DNA from: Chitinophaga pinensis
GTDB lineage: Bacteria; Pseudomonadota; Gammaproteobacteria; Burkholderiales; SG8-41
NCBI GenBank assembly: GCA_943329075.2
Contig: CALQCM020000002.1
Location: 100,236 to 164,235 of the forward strand
DNA: 64,000 nt
Reading direction: 5' to 3'
In this document: piece by piece, positions 44,380 through 52,125 of the stretch
How the letters are laid out: the number at the start of each line of letters is the position of its first letter
How positions within the stretch are numbered: position 1 is the stretch's first letter
Translations under genes and position numbers: made by a program
Notes under the pieces: model-generated
The model's database searches: none
Told to the model about the DNA's origin: nothing
Seen by the model: only the letters and a program-made list of their open reading frames with translations

Positions 44380-44397
44380 TTTGCAGCAATGTGACAG
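44380..44397 (-). promoter_or_regulatory. Pho box of the second Mpo1-like gene
   Basis: On the minus strand CTGTCAC-ATTG-CTGCAAA: the first 7-mer is near-perfect, the second weaker, with the correct 4-nt spacer. Confidence 0.5.
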
Positions 44398-44477
44398 CCG
44401 GCACCTTCACAAAACCATCACGCAGTTGCGCGCACAACTGTCATCAAAGTTTCTCGAACGGCGGGCATGATGCCGGC

Positions 44478-45713
44478 ATGGAAGCCGATCCCATCATTCT
44501 GGAGCAACTGCCGGCCATGAAAAAGTCGCTGCGCGTGGCGTTCGTTACCGAAACCTATCCGCCGGAAGTGAATGGTGTGGCCAACACGGCGGCGCGGTTT
44601 GTCGAGGGGCTGCGCGCGCGCAATCACGAAATCCAGCTGGTGCGGCCGCGCCAGGGCAGCGCTGATCTGGCGGGGGAGGCCGCGCGTTTCCAGGAAGTAT
44701 TGATGCGCGGGCTGCCGATTCCGCGTTATCCGAGCCTGAAAATGGGGCTGCCGGCCAAACAGGCGCTCGTCAGCCTGTGGTCGCGGCATCGTCCGGATGT
44801 CGTGCACATCGTCACAGAGGGGCCGCTCGGTTGGTCGGCGCTGCAGGCTGCGCACAAACTCAAACTGCCGGTGAGTTCCGATTTCCGCACCAATTTTCAC
44901 GCCTACAGCCGGCACTACGGCATTGGCTGGCTGCAAAAGCCGATCGCTGCCTATTTGCGCAAGTTTCACAATCGCACGCTGTTGACGCTGGTGCCGACCG
45001 ACGCCATGCGCCGTGATCTCGCCGCGCGCGGTTTTCGCAATCTGCGCGTGGTTGCGCGCGGCGTCGACACCCGGTTGTTTAACCCGTCGCGGCGCAGCGA
45101 GACACTGCGCGCCAACTGGGGTGCGGCAACCGAGGACCCGGTGATCATGCACGTCGGCCGCCTGGCGCCGGAAAAAAACCTTGATCCGGTGATCGCCGCA
45201 TTTGAAAAAATCCGTCAGGCGCAGCCGCGTGCCCGCCTGGTGTTCGTCGGTGACGGGCCGGCGCTGGAAAATCTGCGTGCGCGCTGCCCCGATGCGATTT
45301 ATGCCGGCATGCGCACCGGCGACGACCTCGCCGCGCATTACGCATCAGGCGACATTTTTCTGTTTCCGAGCCTGACCGAAACTTTCGGCAACGTGACGGT
45401 CGAGGCGATGGCGAGCGGTCTGGCGATCGTTGCCTACGATTACGCGGCGGCGGCCGAATACATCCAGCATGGCCGCAACGGCCTGCTCGCCGGGTATGAC
45501 GACGCCGCGGAATTTGTGCGGCTGGCGGCTGCACTGGCCGTCGAGCCGCTGCGTGTGCGGGAGTGCGGCCGCTTGGCGCGACAGACTGCGGAACGCCTTG
45601 CCTGGAGCCGCGTGGTCGAACAGTTCGAACTGTTGCTGCTGGCGGCGGCCGGCGCGCAATCAGGTTTGCCGGAGGCCGCGCTGGTCGATACCGTCGTTGG
45701 TGTCGGTAGCTGA
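44478..45713 (+). CDS. GT4 glycosyltransferase, Agt-like (diacylglycerol glycosyltransferase)
   Basis: About 411 aa from the ATG at 44478. The protein has a GT-B fold: VAFVTETYPPEVNGVANTA at the N-terminus, HVGRLAPEKNLDPVIAAF and the E-x7-E motif ETFGNVTVE. It is clearly a paralogue of the protein at 55192-56412 (shared MGLPAKQ, DVVHIVTEGPLGWSAL, YASGDIFLFPS). That group includes Agt, which makes glucosyl- and glucuronosyl-diacylglycerol during phosphate limitation. Its 3' end overlaps the convergent neighbour by 54 bp. Confidence 0.82.
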   Translation: MEADPIILEQLPAMKKSLRVAFVTETYPPEVNGVANTAARFVEGLRARNHEIQLVRPRQGSADLAGEAARFQEVLMRGLPIPRYPSLKMGLPAKQALVSLWSRHRPDVVHIVTEGPLGWSALQAAHKLKLPVSSDFRTNFHAYSRHYGIGWLQKPIAAYLRKFHNRTLLTLVPTDAMRRDLAARGFRNLRVVARGVDTRLFNPSRRSETLRANWGAATEDPVIMHVGRLAPEKNLDPVIAAFEKIRQAQPRARLVFVGDGPALENLRARCPDAIYAGMRTGDDLAAHYASGDIFLFPSLTETFGNVTVEAMASGLAIVAYDYAAAAEYIQHGRNGLLAGYDDAAEFVRLAAALAVEPLRVRECGRLARQTAERLAWSRVVEQFELLLLAAAGAQSGLPEAALVDTVVGVGS

Positions 45714-46883
45714 AATTCCCCGGCTTTTGCGCCGGGCGACGACATCGGCATAAAGCTCGGCGAGACGTTGGGCCTGCTTGGCCGCATCCCATTGTTCGGC
45801 ATACTGCCTGCCATCGGCGGAAAGTTGTTGGCGCAGTGCGGCCGATTCGAGAAGCTCGCAGACCTTAGTGGAAAAATCCGCTTCGTCGTTGTTCGCGATC
45901 AGGGCGCCTTTGCCGGCCTCGAGTATATCGATGGTGCCCATTTCCGCCACCGACACCACCGGCACGCCCAACGCCATCGCTTCGAGCAGCACCAGTCCCT
46001 GGGTCTCGGTGCGGGAGGCAAAGACGAAGACATCGCCGGCGCGATAACAATCCAGCAGCGTGGTCGCACGATCGAGATTGCCGACGAATTTGACGCTGTC
46101 TTCGATTAACAGGCTGCGGGCGAGGTTTTTCAGATGAGGTAGCGCCGGACCTTCGCCGGCCACCAGCAACAAGGCGTCGGGAAAGCGGGCGCGCACGCGC
46201 AAAAACATGCGCATCAGGAAATCGATGTTTTTTTCAAAGGCAACGCGGCCGATATGCACCAGCACAGGTCGTTTCGCTGCAATGCCGTGCGCCGCGCGAA
46301 AGGCGGCACCGTCGCCGGAGGACAGTTCTTCCATGCGGATGCCGGTGGGGAGTATGGTCATCGGCGCACGCACGCCGTAGGCGGTGAGCGCCGAGAGCAT
46401 GGCGCGCGAGGGCACGACCAGCGCATCGACCTGGTTGCCCTGACGGCGTGAAAATCCGCGCGCCAGCGCCCGCATCAGCGCGCGCGGCGCAAACGGCACG
46501 TAGTGATAAAGGTACTCTTCAAAAAACGTGTGATAGGTCGCAACGCAGGGGACGCCGAACCGGCGCGCGATTTTCAGTCCGGCATAATGCGCGGCGAACG
46601 GCGTCTGTATGTGTACGAGGTCGATGCCCAGGAGTTGCGGATGGTCTGCCACCGCTCGCAAGGCACGGCCCTGCATCAGGCGGTCTTCGGGATCGAGTGG
46701 AACACCTCTGGAAGCTACGCGTATTGTCGCCGCTTCGTCGCCGGCACCGGTCTGCGGATAGGCGGGGGCGACGACAACGACTTCGTGGCCGAGTGCCTGC
46801 AGTTCGCGGCGGAAAGTCCGCATCGACGTCGAAACCCCGTTAACGCGGGGGAAATAGACGTCGGATATATAGAGTATGCGCAA
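45660..46883 (-). CDS. GT4 family glycosyltransferase
   Basis: The 407-aa GT-B enzyme starts MRILYISDVYFPRVNGVSTS and has HIQTPFAAHYAGLKIARRF, HIGRVAFEKN and the E-x7-E motif ETQGLVLLE. It is more distant from the two Agt-like enzymes and closer to the general GT4 mannosyl/glucosyltransferases that start with VNGVS. It may add a second sugar to a glycolipid, or act in exopolysaccharide synthesis. The 54-bp 3' overlap with the convergent gene is unusual. Confidence 0.85.
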   Translation of the reverse strand: MRILYISDVYFPRVNGVSTSMRTFRRELQALGHEVVVVAPAYPQTGAGDEAATIRVASRGVPLDPEDRLMQGRALRAVADHPQLLGIDLVHIQTPFAAHYAGLKIARRFGVPCVATYHTFFEEYLYHYVPFAPRALMRALARGFSRRQGNQVDALVVPSRAMLSALTAYGVRAPMTILPTGIRMEELSSGDGAAFRAAHGIAAKRPVLVHIGRVAFEKNIDFLMRMFLRVRARFPDALLLVAGEGPALPHLKNLARSLLIEDSVKFVGNLDRATTLLDCYRAGDVFVFASRTETQGLVLLEAMALGVPVVSVAEMGTIDILEAGKGALIANNDEADFSTKVCELLESAALRQQLSADGRQYAEQWDAAKQAQRLAELYADVVARRKSRGISATDTNDGIDQRGLRQT

Positions 46884-46965
46884 AGGCGGCAGGCGTGATC
46901 GTGATGGCGGACGTTAACGCGCGGATATTACCGTTTTGCGACAGGGCCGCACGACCAATGCATTT

Positions 46966-47370
46966 TCAGGCGGCAAACTGCATCACCTCGTTCATGGCGC
47001 CGCGCGGCGTATCGCCGCCCAGTGCGTCGAGTATGTTGCGTGCGGCCTCGATTTCGGCAGCGCTGCCCGGATCGCGTGTGGCGACGCTGGTGACCCAGAT
47101 GCCGCGGCGCGTGCATGCGGCGACATCGATGTGTTCCGGCAGACGGAAAGTGCAGGCGATGACGCGCAGATGCGGAAACTTCTGCAATAGGAGGTCGTCG
47201 ATGCGTTCCGTGGTGCCCAGCAACATCGCGTCGGTGCATTCGGAGACGAGGCGGAAATCGCCGCTTTGGCGCCGCTGCAATTCGATGCGCGGCAGCGTGT
47301 CGCAGACACTGCTCAGTAGTTCAATCGCCGCCGCAGACACCGGCCGCGTTATCAGGACTTGTGGTTTCAT
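46966..47370 (-). CDS. D-2-hydroxyacid dehydrogenase lacking its NAD domain
   Basis: A 134-aa protein from the ATG at 47370 (AGGAG 7 bases before). Residues 1-100 look like the N-terminal substrate-domain half of phosphonate (phosphite) dehydrogenase-type enzymes (KPQVLITRPVSAAAIELLSS, VAACTRRGIWVTSVA) and the last 30 like their C-terminal half (EIEAARNILDALGGDTPRGAMN). The whole Rossmann NAD domain in between is missing without breaking the frame. The result could be a folded, non-catalytic ligand-binding domain, or a deletion remnant. Confidence 0.65.
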   Translation of the reverse strand: MKPQVLITRPVSAAAIELLSSVCDTLPRIELQRRQSGDFRLVSECTDAMLLGTTERIDDLLLQKFPHLRVIACTFRLPEHIDVAACTRRGIWVTSVATRDPGSAAEIEAARNILDALGGDTPRGAMNEVMQFAA

Positions 47371-47480
47371 CACCGGACTCCTATTCGTGAACGATCTCGT
47401 GCAGACACAAACCAGTTCGCGGCGGAAGATAACGCGTGATTGTTACAGGAATCAGTTCGGCGGTTCGCCGATGCCGCCGG

Positions 47481-47498
47481 CTGTCATTGATTTGTAAC
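47481..47498 (+). promoter_or_regulatory. Pho box of phoX
   Basis: CTGTCAT-TGAT-TTGTAAC has the 7-4-7 layout, first half perfect. It is 62 nt before the phoX ATG. Confidence 0.7.
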
Positions 47499-47560
47499 AG
47501 GACCGGACTAACCTCGATGTTTCCTCTGCGTTTCGAACCAGCCGACAGGAGCCGTCCCGT

Positions 47561-49483
47561 ATGAGCAGCAGTTTCAGTGATCCCGCCGGAATCGACAATC
47601 ATTCCGCCAACGCTACTTTTTCAAACGTGATGGATGCGTGCATGACGCGGCGCCAGCTTCTCAAGGCCGCCTCGCTGCTGCCGTTGCTGGGCCTGAATAC
47701 AGGCTGCGCGACCGGCGGCGCGCGCAATGACAACGGCGTCGTTGGGTTCTCGCCGATCAGCGCTTCGGTTGAAGACCGCGTGCGCGTGCCGGCCGGTTAT
47801 AGCGCGACACCGCTGTATCGCTGGGGCGATGCCACCGGCAGTGCACAAGGCGCGCCGGCGTTTCGCGCCGACGCCGGCAACACGGCGGATGAACAGTTGC
47901 TGCAGGCCGGCATGCATCATGACGGCATGCAGTTCTTTTCGCTGCCGCAGGGCTCGCACAGTTCGACGCGCGGTTTGCTTGCCATCAATCACGAATATAC
48001 CGATGACGGTTTGCTGCACGCCGGCGGCATGGACGCCTGGAGCGCGGAAAAAGTGCGCAAGTCGCAGGCGGCGCACGGTGTTTCAGTGGTTGAAGTTGAA
48101 TTGCGCGGCGGCAATTGGGAAGTCGTGCGCCCCTCGCCCTACGCGCGGCGCGTTTCGGCAATGACCGCGATGCGCATCGCCGGCCCGGCCGCGGGTCATG
48201 CGACCTTGCACACTGCGGCCGATCCGGCGGGGCTTGAAGTGCTGGGCACCATCAACAATTGCGCCAACGGTTACACGCCGTGGGGCACCTATCTGACCTG
48301 CGAGGAAAACTGGAATGGTTATTTCGCCAACGCAGGCGCGATTCCGCCCGAGCAGCGCCGCTACGGTGTGACGGCGAAGGGCGCCGGTTACCGCTGGCAG
48401 GAATTCGATACGCGCTTCGATGCGGCGGCCCATCCCAACGAACCGAACCGTTTCGGCTGGATCGTCGAGATCGATCCCTATGATCCGACCTACAAACCGG
48501 TCAAGCGCACCTCACTCGGCCGCGTCAAGCACGAAGGCGCGGCGCTGGCGACCACCAAAGACGACCGCGTCGTGTTCTACATGGGCGACGACCAGCAGTT
48601 CGAATACATCTACAAATGGGTCTCGCGCGACGCGTGGAACCGTAATGACCGCGCCGCCAATCGCGATCTCCTGGATCATGGCACGCTCTACGTGGCGAAA
48701 TTCAATGCCGATGGCAGCGGGCAATGGCTCGAACTGACGCAGGGCAAAAACGGACTCACCGCGGCTAACGGTTTTGAAACACAGGCCGATGTGCTGATCA
48801 AGACCCGCCAGGCCGCAGACTTCGTTGGTGCAACGAAAATGGATCGCCCCGAATGGACCGCGGTCAATCCGAAAGACAACGCGGTGTATTGCACGCTGAC
48901 CAACAACAGCGCGCGCGGCGCGAAAGATCAACCCGGCGTCGACGCCGCCAACCCGCGCGTCAATAATACCTTCGGGCATATCATCCGCTGGAAGGAAGAC
49001 GGTGATGATTTTGCCGCGTCGGCGTTCCGCTGGAATATTTTTGTCATGGCGGGCGACCCACTGCTGGCCGATGCCAACAAACACGGCAACATCCGCGGCG
49101 ATGTCTTTGGCTGCCCCGATGGCCTGTGGTTCGACCCGGCAGGGCGCTTGTGGATCCAGACGGATATATCCACCAGCGTGCTGAACCGCGGTGATTTTGC
49201 CGGCACCGGCAATAACCAGATGTTATGCGCCGACATTGCCAGCGGCCGCATCGCGCGATTTCTGACCGGCCCCAAGGGCTGCGAGATCACCGGCATTACC
49301 GAGACGCCGGACGGCAGGACGATGTTCATCAACATCCAGCATCCGGGCGAAACGGCCACCGAACGCAGTGACCCTGCGCAGCCGTTTGCGGTGAGCAGCT
49401 GGCCCGACGGCGCGTCCGGCGGGCGGCCGCGCTCTGCGACTGTCGTCATTCGCCGGGACGATGGCGGCGTGATCGGCGGCTAG
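47561..49483 (+). CDS. phoX: PhoX-family alkaline phosphatase
   Basis: The 640-aa protein has a Tat-type leader (MTRRQLLKAASLLPLLGL, RR at 30-31) with a lipobox-like LNTGC (C49), then the PF05787/PhoX beta-propeller-like sequence: YTPWGTYLTCEENWNGYF, RFGWIVEIDPYDPTYKPVKRT (core 20), LGRVKHEGA and GCPDGLWFDPAGRLWIQTD. PhoX is a calcium/iron-dependent monoesterase exported by Tat and typical of phosphate starvation. A clear Pho box precedes it. AGGAG lies 9 bases before the ATG. Confidence 0.87.
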   Translation: MSSSFSDPAGIDNHSANATFSNVMDACMTRRQLLKAASLLPLLGLNTGCATGGARNDNGVVGFSPISASVEDRVRVPAGYSATPLYRWGDATGSAQGAPAFRADAGNTADEQLLQAGMHHDGMQFFSLPQGSHSSTRGLLAINHEYTDDGLLHAGGMDAWSAEKVRKSQAAHGVSVVEVELRGGNWEVVRPSPYARRVSAMTAMRIAGPAAGHATLHTAADPAGLEVLGTINNCANGYTPWGTYLTCEENWNGYFANAGAIPPEQRRYGVTAKGAGYRWQEFDTRFDAAAHPNEPNRFGWIVEIDPYDPTYKPVKRTSLGRVKHEGAALATTKDDRVVFYMGDDQQFEYIYKWVSRDAWNRNDRAANRDLLDHGTLYVAKFNADGSGQWLELTQGKNGLTAANGFETQADVLIKTRQAADFVGATKMDRPEWTAVNPKDNAVYCTLTNNSARGAKDQPGVDAANPRVNNTFGHIIRWKEDGDDFAASAFRWNIFVMAGDPLLADANKHGNIRGDVFGCPDGLWFDPAGRLWIQTDISTSVLNRGDFAGTGNNQMLCADIASGRIARFLTGPKGCEITGITETPDGRTMFINIQHPGETATERSDPAQPFAVSSWPDGASGGRPRSATVVIRRDDGGVIGG

Positions 49484-49510
49484 CGCTGCGAGGCGCAGCC
49501 GGTCCGCACC

Positions 49511-50266
49511 TCAGGCGCGCAGAAAGTGCCGCGCGTATCGGGCATCAATGCGCGCCGCCGAGAGCATCATCAAAAGGTCTGCGGTATTGAAATCCGGGTC
49601 CCACGCCGGTGCGCTGCAAACCTGCGCGCCGATATGAATATAACCCTTGATCAGCGAGGGCAGTCTGGCGACGGCGGTATTGTTTTCGTAGGCGTCCAGA
49701 GGCAGTTCGCAGCGCGGAAAAGCGCGGTATTCGACCGGGCACAGACTGGTCCGTTCAAGGCGGCGGTAGATCGACACCGCGCTCTGGCCGCCGTCGGCCA
49801 TGCCGACACTGGCGCAACCGATGATGTATTGGTAACCGTGGCTGTGCATGTAGCGCAGAATTCCCGACCATAGCAGGGCGATGGTGCCGCCGGTGCGGTA
49901 ATTCATGTGCACGCAGGAGCGCCCGATCTCGACTGTCTGCCCGCGCAAATGGTTGAGGCGCGTGAGGTCGAATTCCTCGTCGGCGTAAAAGCCGCCGAGG
50001 CGTTGCGCGGCCTCCGGGCTGAGGATGCGGTAGGTGCCGACGACCTGGCCGCTGGTGGTGTCGCGCACGATCAGGTGTTCGCAATGCGCGTCGAACATAT
50101 CGCTGTCGATGCCGGTTTCGCTGCTCTTGACGCGGGCCCCCATTTCTTCGGCGAATACTTTATAGCGCAGGCGCTGCGCTTCGCGGACCTCATCGGCGTC
50201 GCGGGCGAGCGACACGGCAAGCGGCGTTTGTTGTTCAATCCGGGGCCTTACCAGGCTTTGCAGCAT
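49511..50266 (-). CDS. olsB: OlsB-like GNAT N-acyltransferase (ornithine lipid synthesis)
   Basis: The 251-aa protein has the hemolysin-like GNAT pattern: EAQRLRYKVFAEEMGA, VEIGRSCVHMNYRTGGTIALLW and YIIGCASVGMADGG with LIKGYIHIGAQVC. OlsB attaches a 3-hydroxyacyl chain to ornithine, first step to ornithine lipids, which lack phosphorus. OlsA (the second acyltransferase) is not adjacent. A weaker Pho-box-like site precedes it. Other amino acid N-acyltransferases of this family are possible. Confidence 0.75.
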   Translation of the reverse strand: MLQSLVRPRIEQQTPLAVSLARDADEVREAQRLRYKVFAEEMGARVKSSETGIDSDMFDAHCEHLIVRDTTSGQVVGTYRILSPEAAQRLGGFYADEEFDLTRLNHLRGQTVEIGRSCVHMNYRTGGTIALLWSGILRYMHSHGYQYIIGCASVGMADGGQSAVSIYRRLERTSLCPVEYRAFPRCELPLDAYENNTAVARLPSLIKGYIHIGAQVCSAPAWDPDFNTADLLMMLSAARIDARYARHFLRA

Positions 50267-50300
50267 GCATGATCTCCGTTGATGAATTCGCGGCTAAGAT

Positions 50301-50318
50301 AAACAAGCAGCGTTACAG
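50301..50318 (-). promoter_or_regulatory. Pho-box-like site of olsB
   Basis: On the minus strand CTGTAAC-GCTG-CTTGTTT, 35 nt upstream of the olsB ATG. First half good, second poor. Confidence 0.4.
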
Positions 50319-50532
50319 GGCCGTGAAGCTATTCTTGCGGTTCAGTGAAAGACACCGTCTGCAGCAACGCGCCGGTGGCGCCGCGATGCCGGGCGAAAAA
50401 TCGCGCAACTGCGGAAAATTCGTGGCAAGCGCGGTACGAATTGCCTATACTTCGAGGTAACGTGATTGCATTGACTACACTCTCAAAATTCGTCGGCGGC
50501 CTGCCGCGCCGGGGCGGGTATCGGTAGGCGAA

Positions 50533-52056
50533 ATGGCGGTCTATTCCACACTCGCCGCAGTCGATCTCGGTTCCAATTCCTTTCATCTGCAGGTCGCGCG
50601 TGCCGTCGGCGACCAGATTTATCCGCTTGATTCGCTGCGCGAGCCGATCCGTCTCGGCGCCGGCCTCACGCGCGACAAGCGGCTGGACGACGAATCGCAA
50701 CAGCGCGCGCTGGAGTGCCTGCACCGGTTCGGCGAGCGCTTGCGCGGTTTCGACCGTCATGCCGTGCGCGCGGTCGGCACCAACACGCTGCGGGTGGCGA
50801 AGAACTCGTCGGCCTTCCTGAAGCAGGCGCAGGCGGCGCTTGGTTTTCCGATCGAGGTGGTGGCGGGGCGCGAAGAGGCGCGCCTGATTTATATCGGCGT
50901 CTCCCATAGCCTGCCGGTATCAACGGACAAGCGCCTGATCGTCGATATCGGCGGCGGTTCGACCGAATTCATCATCGGTCGCGCTTTCAAACCGCTGCGC
51001 CTGGACAGTACCTACATGGGCTGCGTCAGCTACAGCCGGAAATACTTTGACGATGGCAAGATCAGCAAGAGCGCGATGAAGCGCGCCGAGCTTGCCGCGC
51101 GCAATGAAATGCAGACGCTGGTATCGCGTTTCAGAAAAGGCAACTGGCAGGAGGCCTACGGTTCGTCGGGCACCGCCCGCGCTCTCGCGGAAATCCTCGA
51201 ACTCAACGGTTTCGGTGACGGCTCGATTACCTTCGACGGTCTCGAACAGCTGCGCGCCGCCATGATCAAGGCGGGCGACATCAACGGGCTTGATCTGACG
51301 GGGCTGAAAAGCGACCGCCGTCCGGTGATTGTGGGCGGTCTCGCCATCATGAGCGCGGTGTTGTCCGAACTCGGCATCGAGTCGATGCGCGTGGCCGGCG
51401 GCGCGATGCGCCAGGGCATCCTCTACGATCTGCTCGGGCGCACCCAGCACCACGACATGCGCGATGTCACCATTTCACAGTTCATGCAGCGCTATCACGT
51501 CGATTCGCGGCAGGCGCGGCGCGTTGCGGCGCTGGCGCTCGATCTGTTTGCGATGTTCACGGCGGGCGACGAGAACCCGGATGACACCGCGCCGCAGTAT
51601 CTGGCGTGGGCGGCAAAGCTGCACGAGATCGGCATCTCGGTCGCCTACAGCGGTTACCACCGGCATTCGGCGTATATCGCGCAGAACGCCGATATGCCGG
51701 GTTTTTCGAAAATGGAGCAGGACCGGCTGTCCACGCTCGTGCTGACACACCGCCGCGCTCTGCGCAAAGTGTTCGTGCGCGGCGCCGAGGAGGTTGACTG
51801 GCGCATGGTGATGGCGCTGCGTCTTGCCGCGTTGATTTACCGCAGCCGCTCAGACATTGCGTGCCCGCCGATCAGCGCCAAGATTGGCAACCGCACGGTG
51901 CGCCTTGATATCGACCGTGAATGGCTGGCGGGCAATCCGCTGACGGTGACAGCGCTCGAGGAGGAAATGGTCGAGTGGGAGGTCACCGGCTACAAGCTCG
52001 ACGTCAGAACTCTGCGCGAAACTGAGCCGGGCAGCGAATCACAGCAGGCCGCCTGA
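50533..52056 (+). CDS. ppx: exopolyphosphatase (Ppx/GppA)
   Basis: The 507-aa protein has the ASKHA opening STLAAVDLGSNSFHLQVAR, GTNTLRVAKN, LIVDIGGGSTEFI and a C-terminal HD-like domain with KLHEIGISVAYSGYHRHSAYI. It removes phosphate from polyphosphate ends or from pppGpp. It converges with ppk1, whose product makes polyphosphate, so the pair sets the polymer level. The region 50319-50532 upstream shows no clear Pho box. Confidence 0.92.
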   Translation: MAVYSTLAAVDLGSNSFHLQVARAVGDQIYPLDSLREPIRLGAGLTRDKRLDDESQQRALECLHRFGERLRGFDRHAVRAVGTNTLRVAKNSSAFLKQAQAALGFPIEVVAGREEARLIYIGVSHSLPVSTDKRLIVDIGGGSTEFIIGRAFKPLRLDSTYMGCVSYSRKYFDDGKISKSAMKRAELAARNEMQTLVSRFRKGNWQEAYGSSGTARALAEILELNGFGDGSITFDGLEQLRAAMIKAGDINGLDLTGLKSDRRPVIVGGLAIMSAVLSELGIESMRVAGGAMRQGILYDLLGRTQHHDMRDVTISQFMQRYHVDSRQARRVAALALDLFAMFTAGDENPDDTAPQYLAWAAKLHEIGISVAYSGYHRHSAYIAQNADMPGFSKMEQDRLSTLVLTHRRALRKVFVRGAEEVDWRMVMALRLAALIYRSRSDIACPPISAKIGNRTVRLDIDREWLAGNPLTVTALEEEMVEWEVTGYKLDVRTLRETEPGSESQQAA

Positions 52057-52125
52057 GCTGCGCGGCGTGCGTCAGGCCGCGCGCAGGCGGGGGCGGAGTT
52101 CAACCGGTTGCGGCGGCCCGCGCGT

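Noticed and set aside
44438..44455. Pho box CTGTCAT-CAAA-GTTTCTC before the Agt-like gene at 44478
   Set aside because: Only the first half matches; too weak to list as a site.
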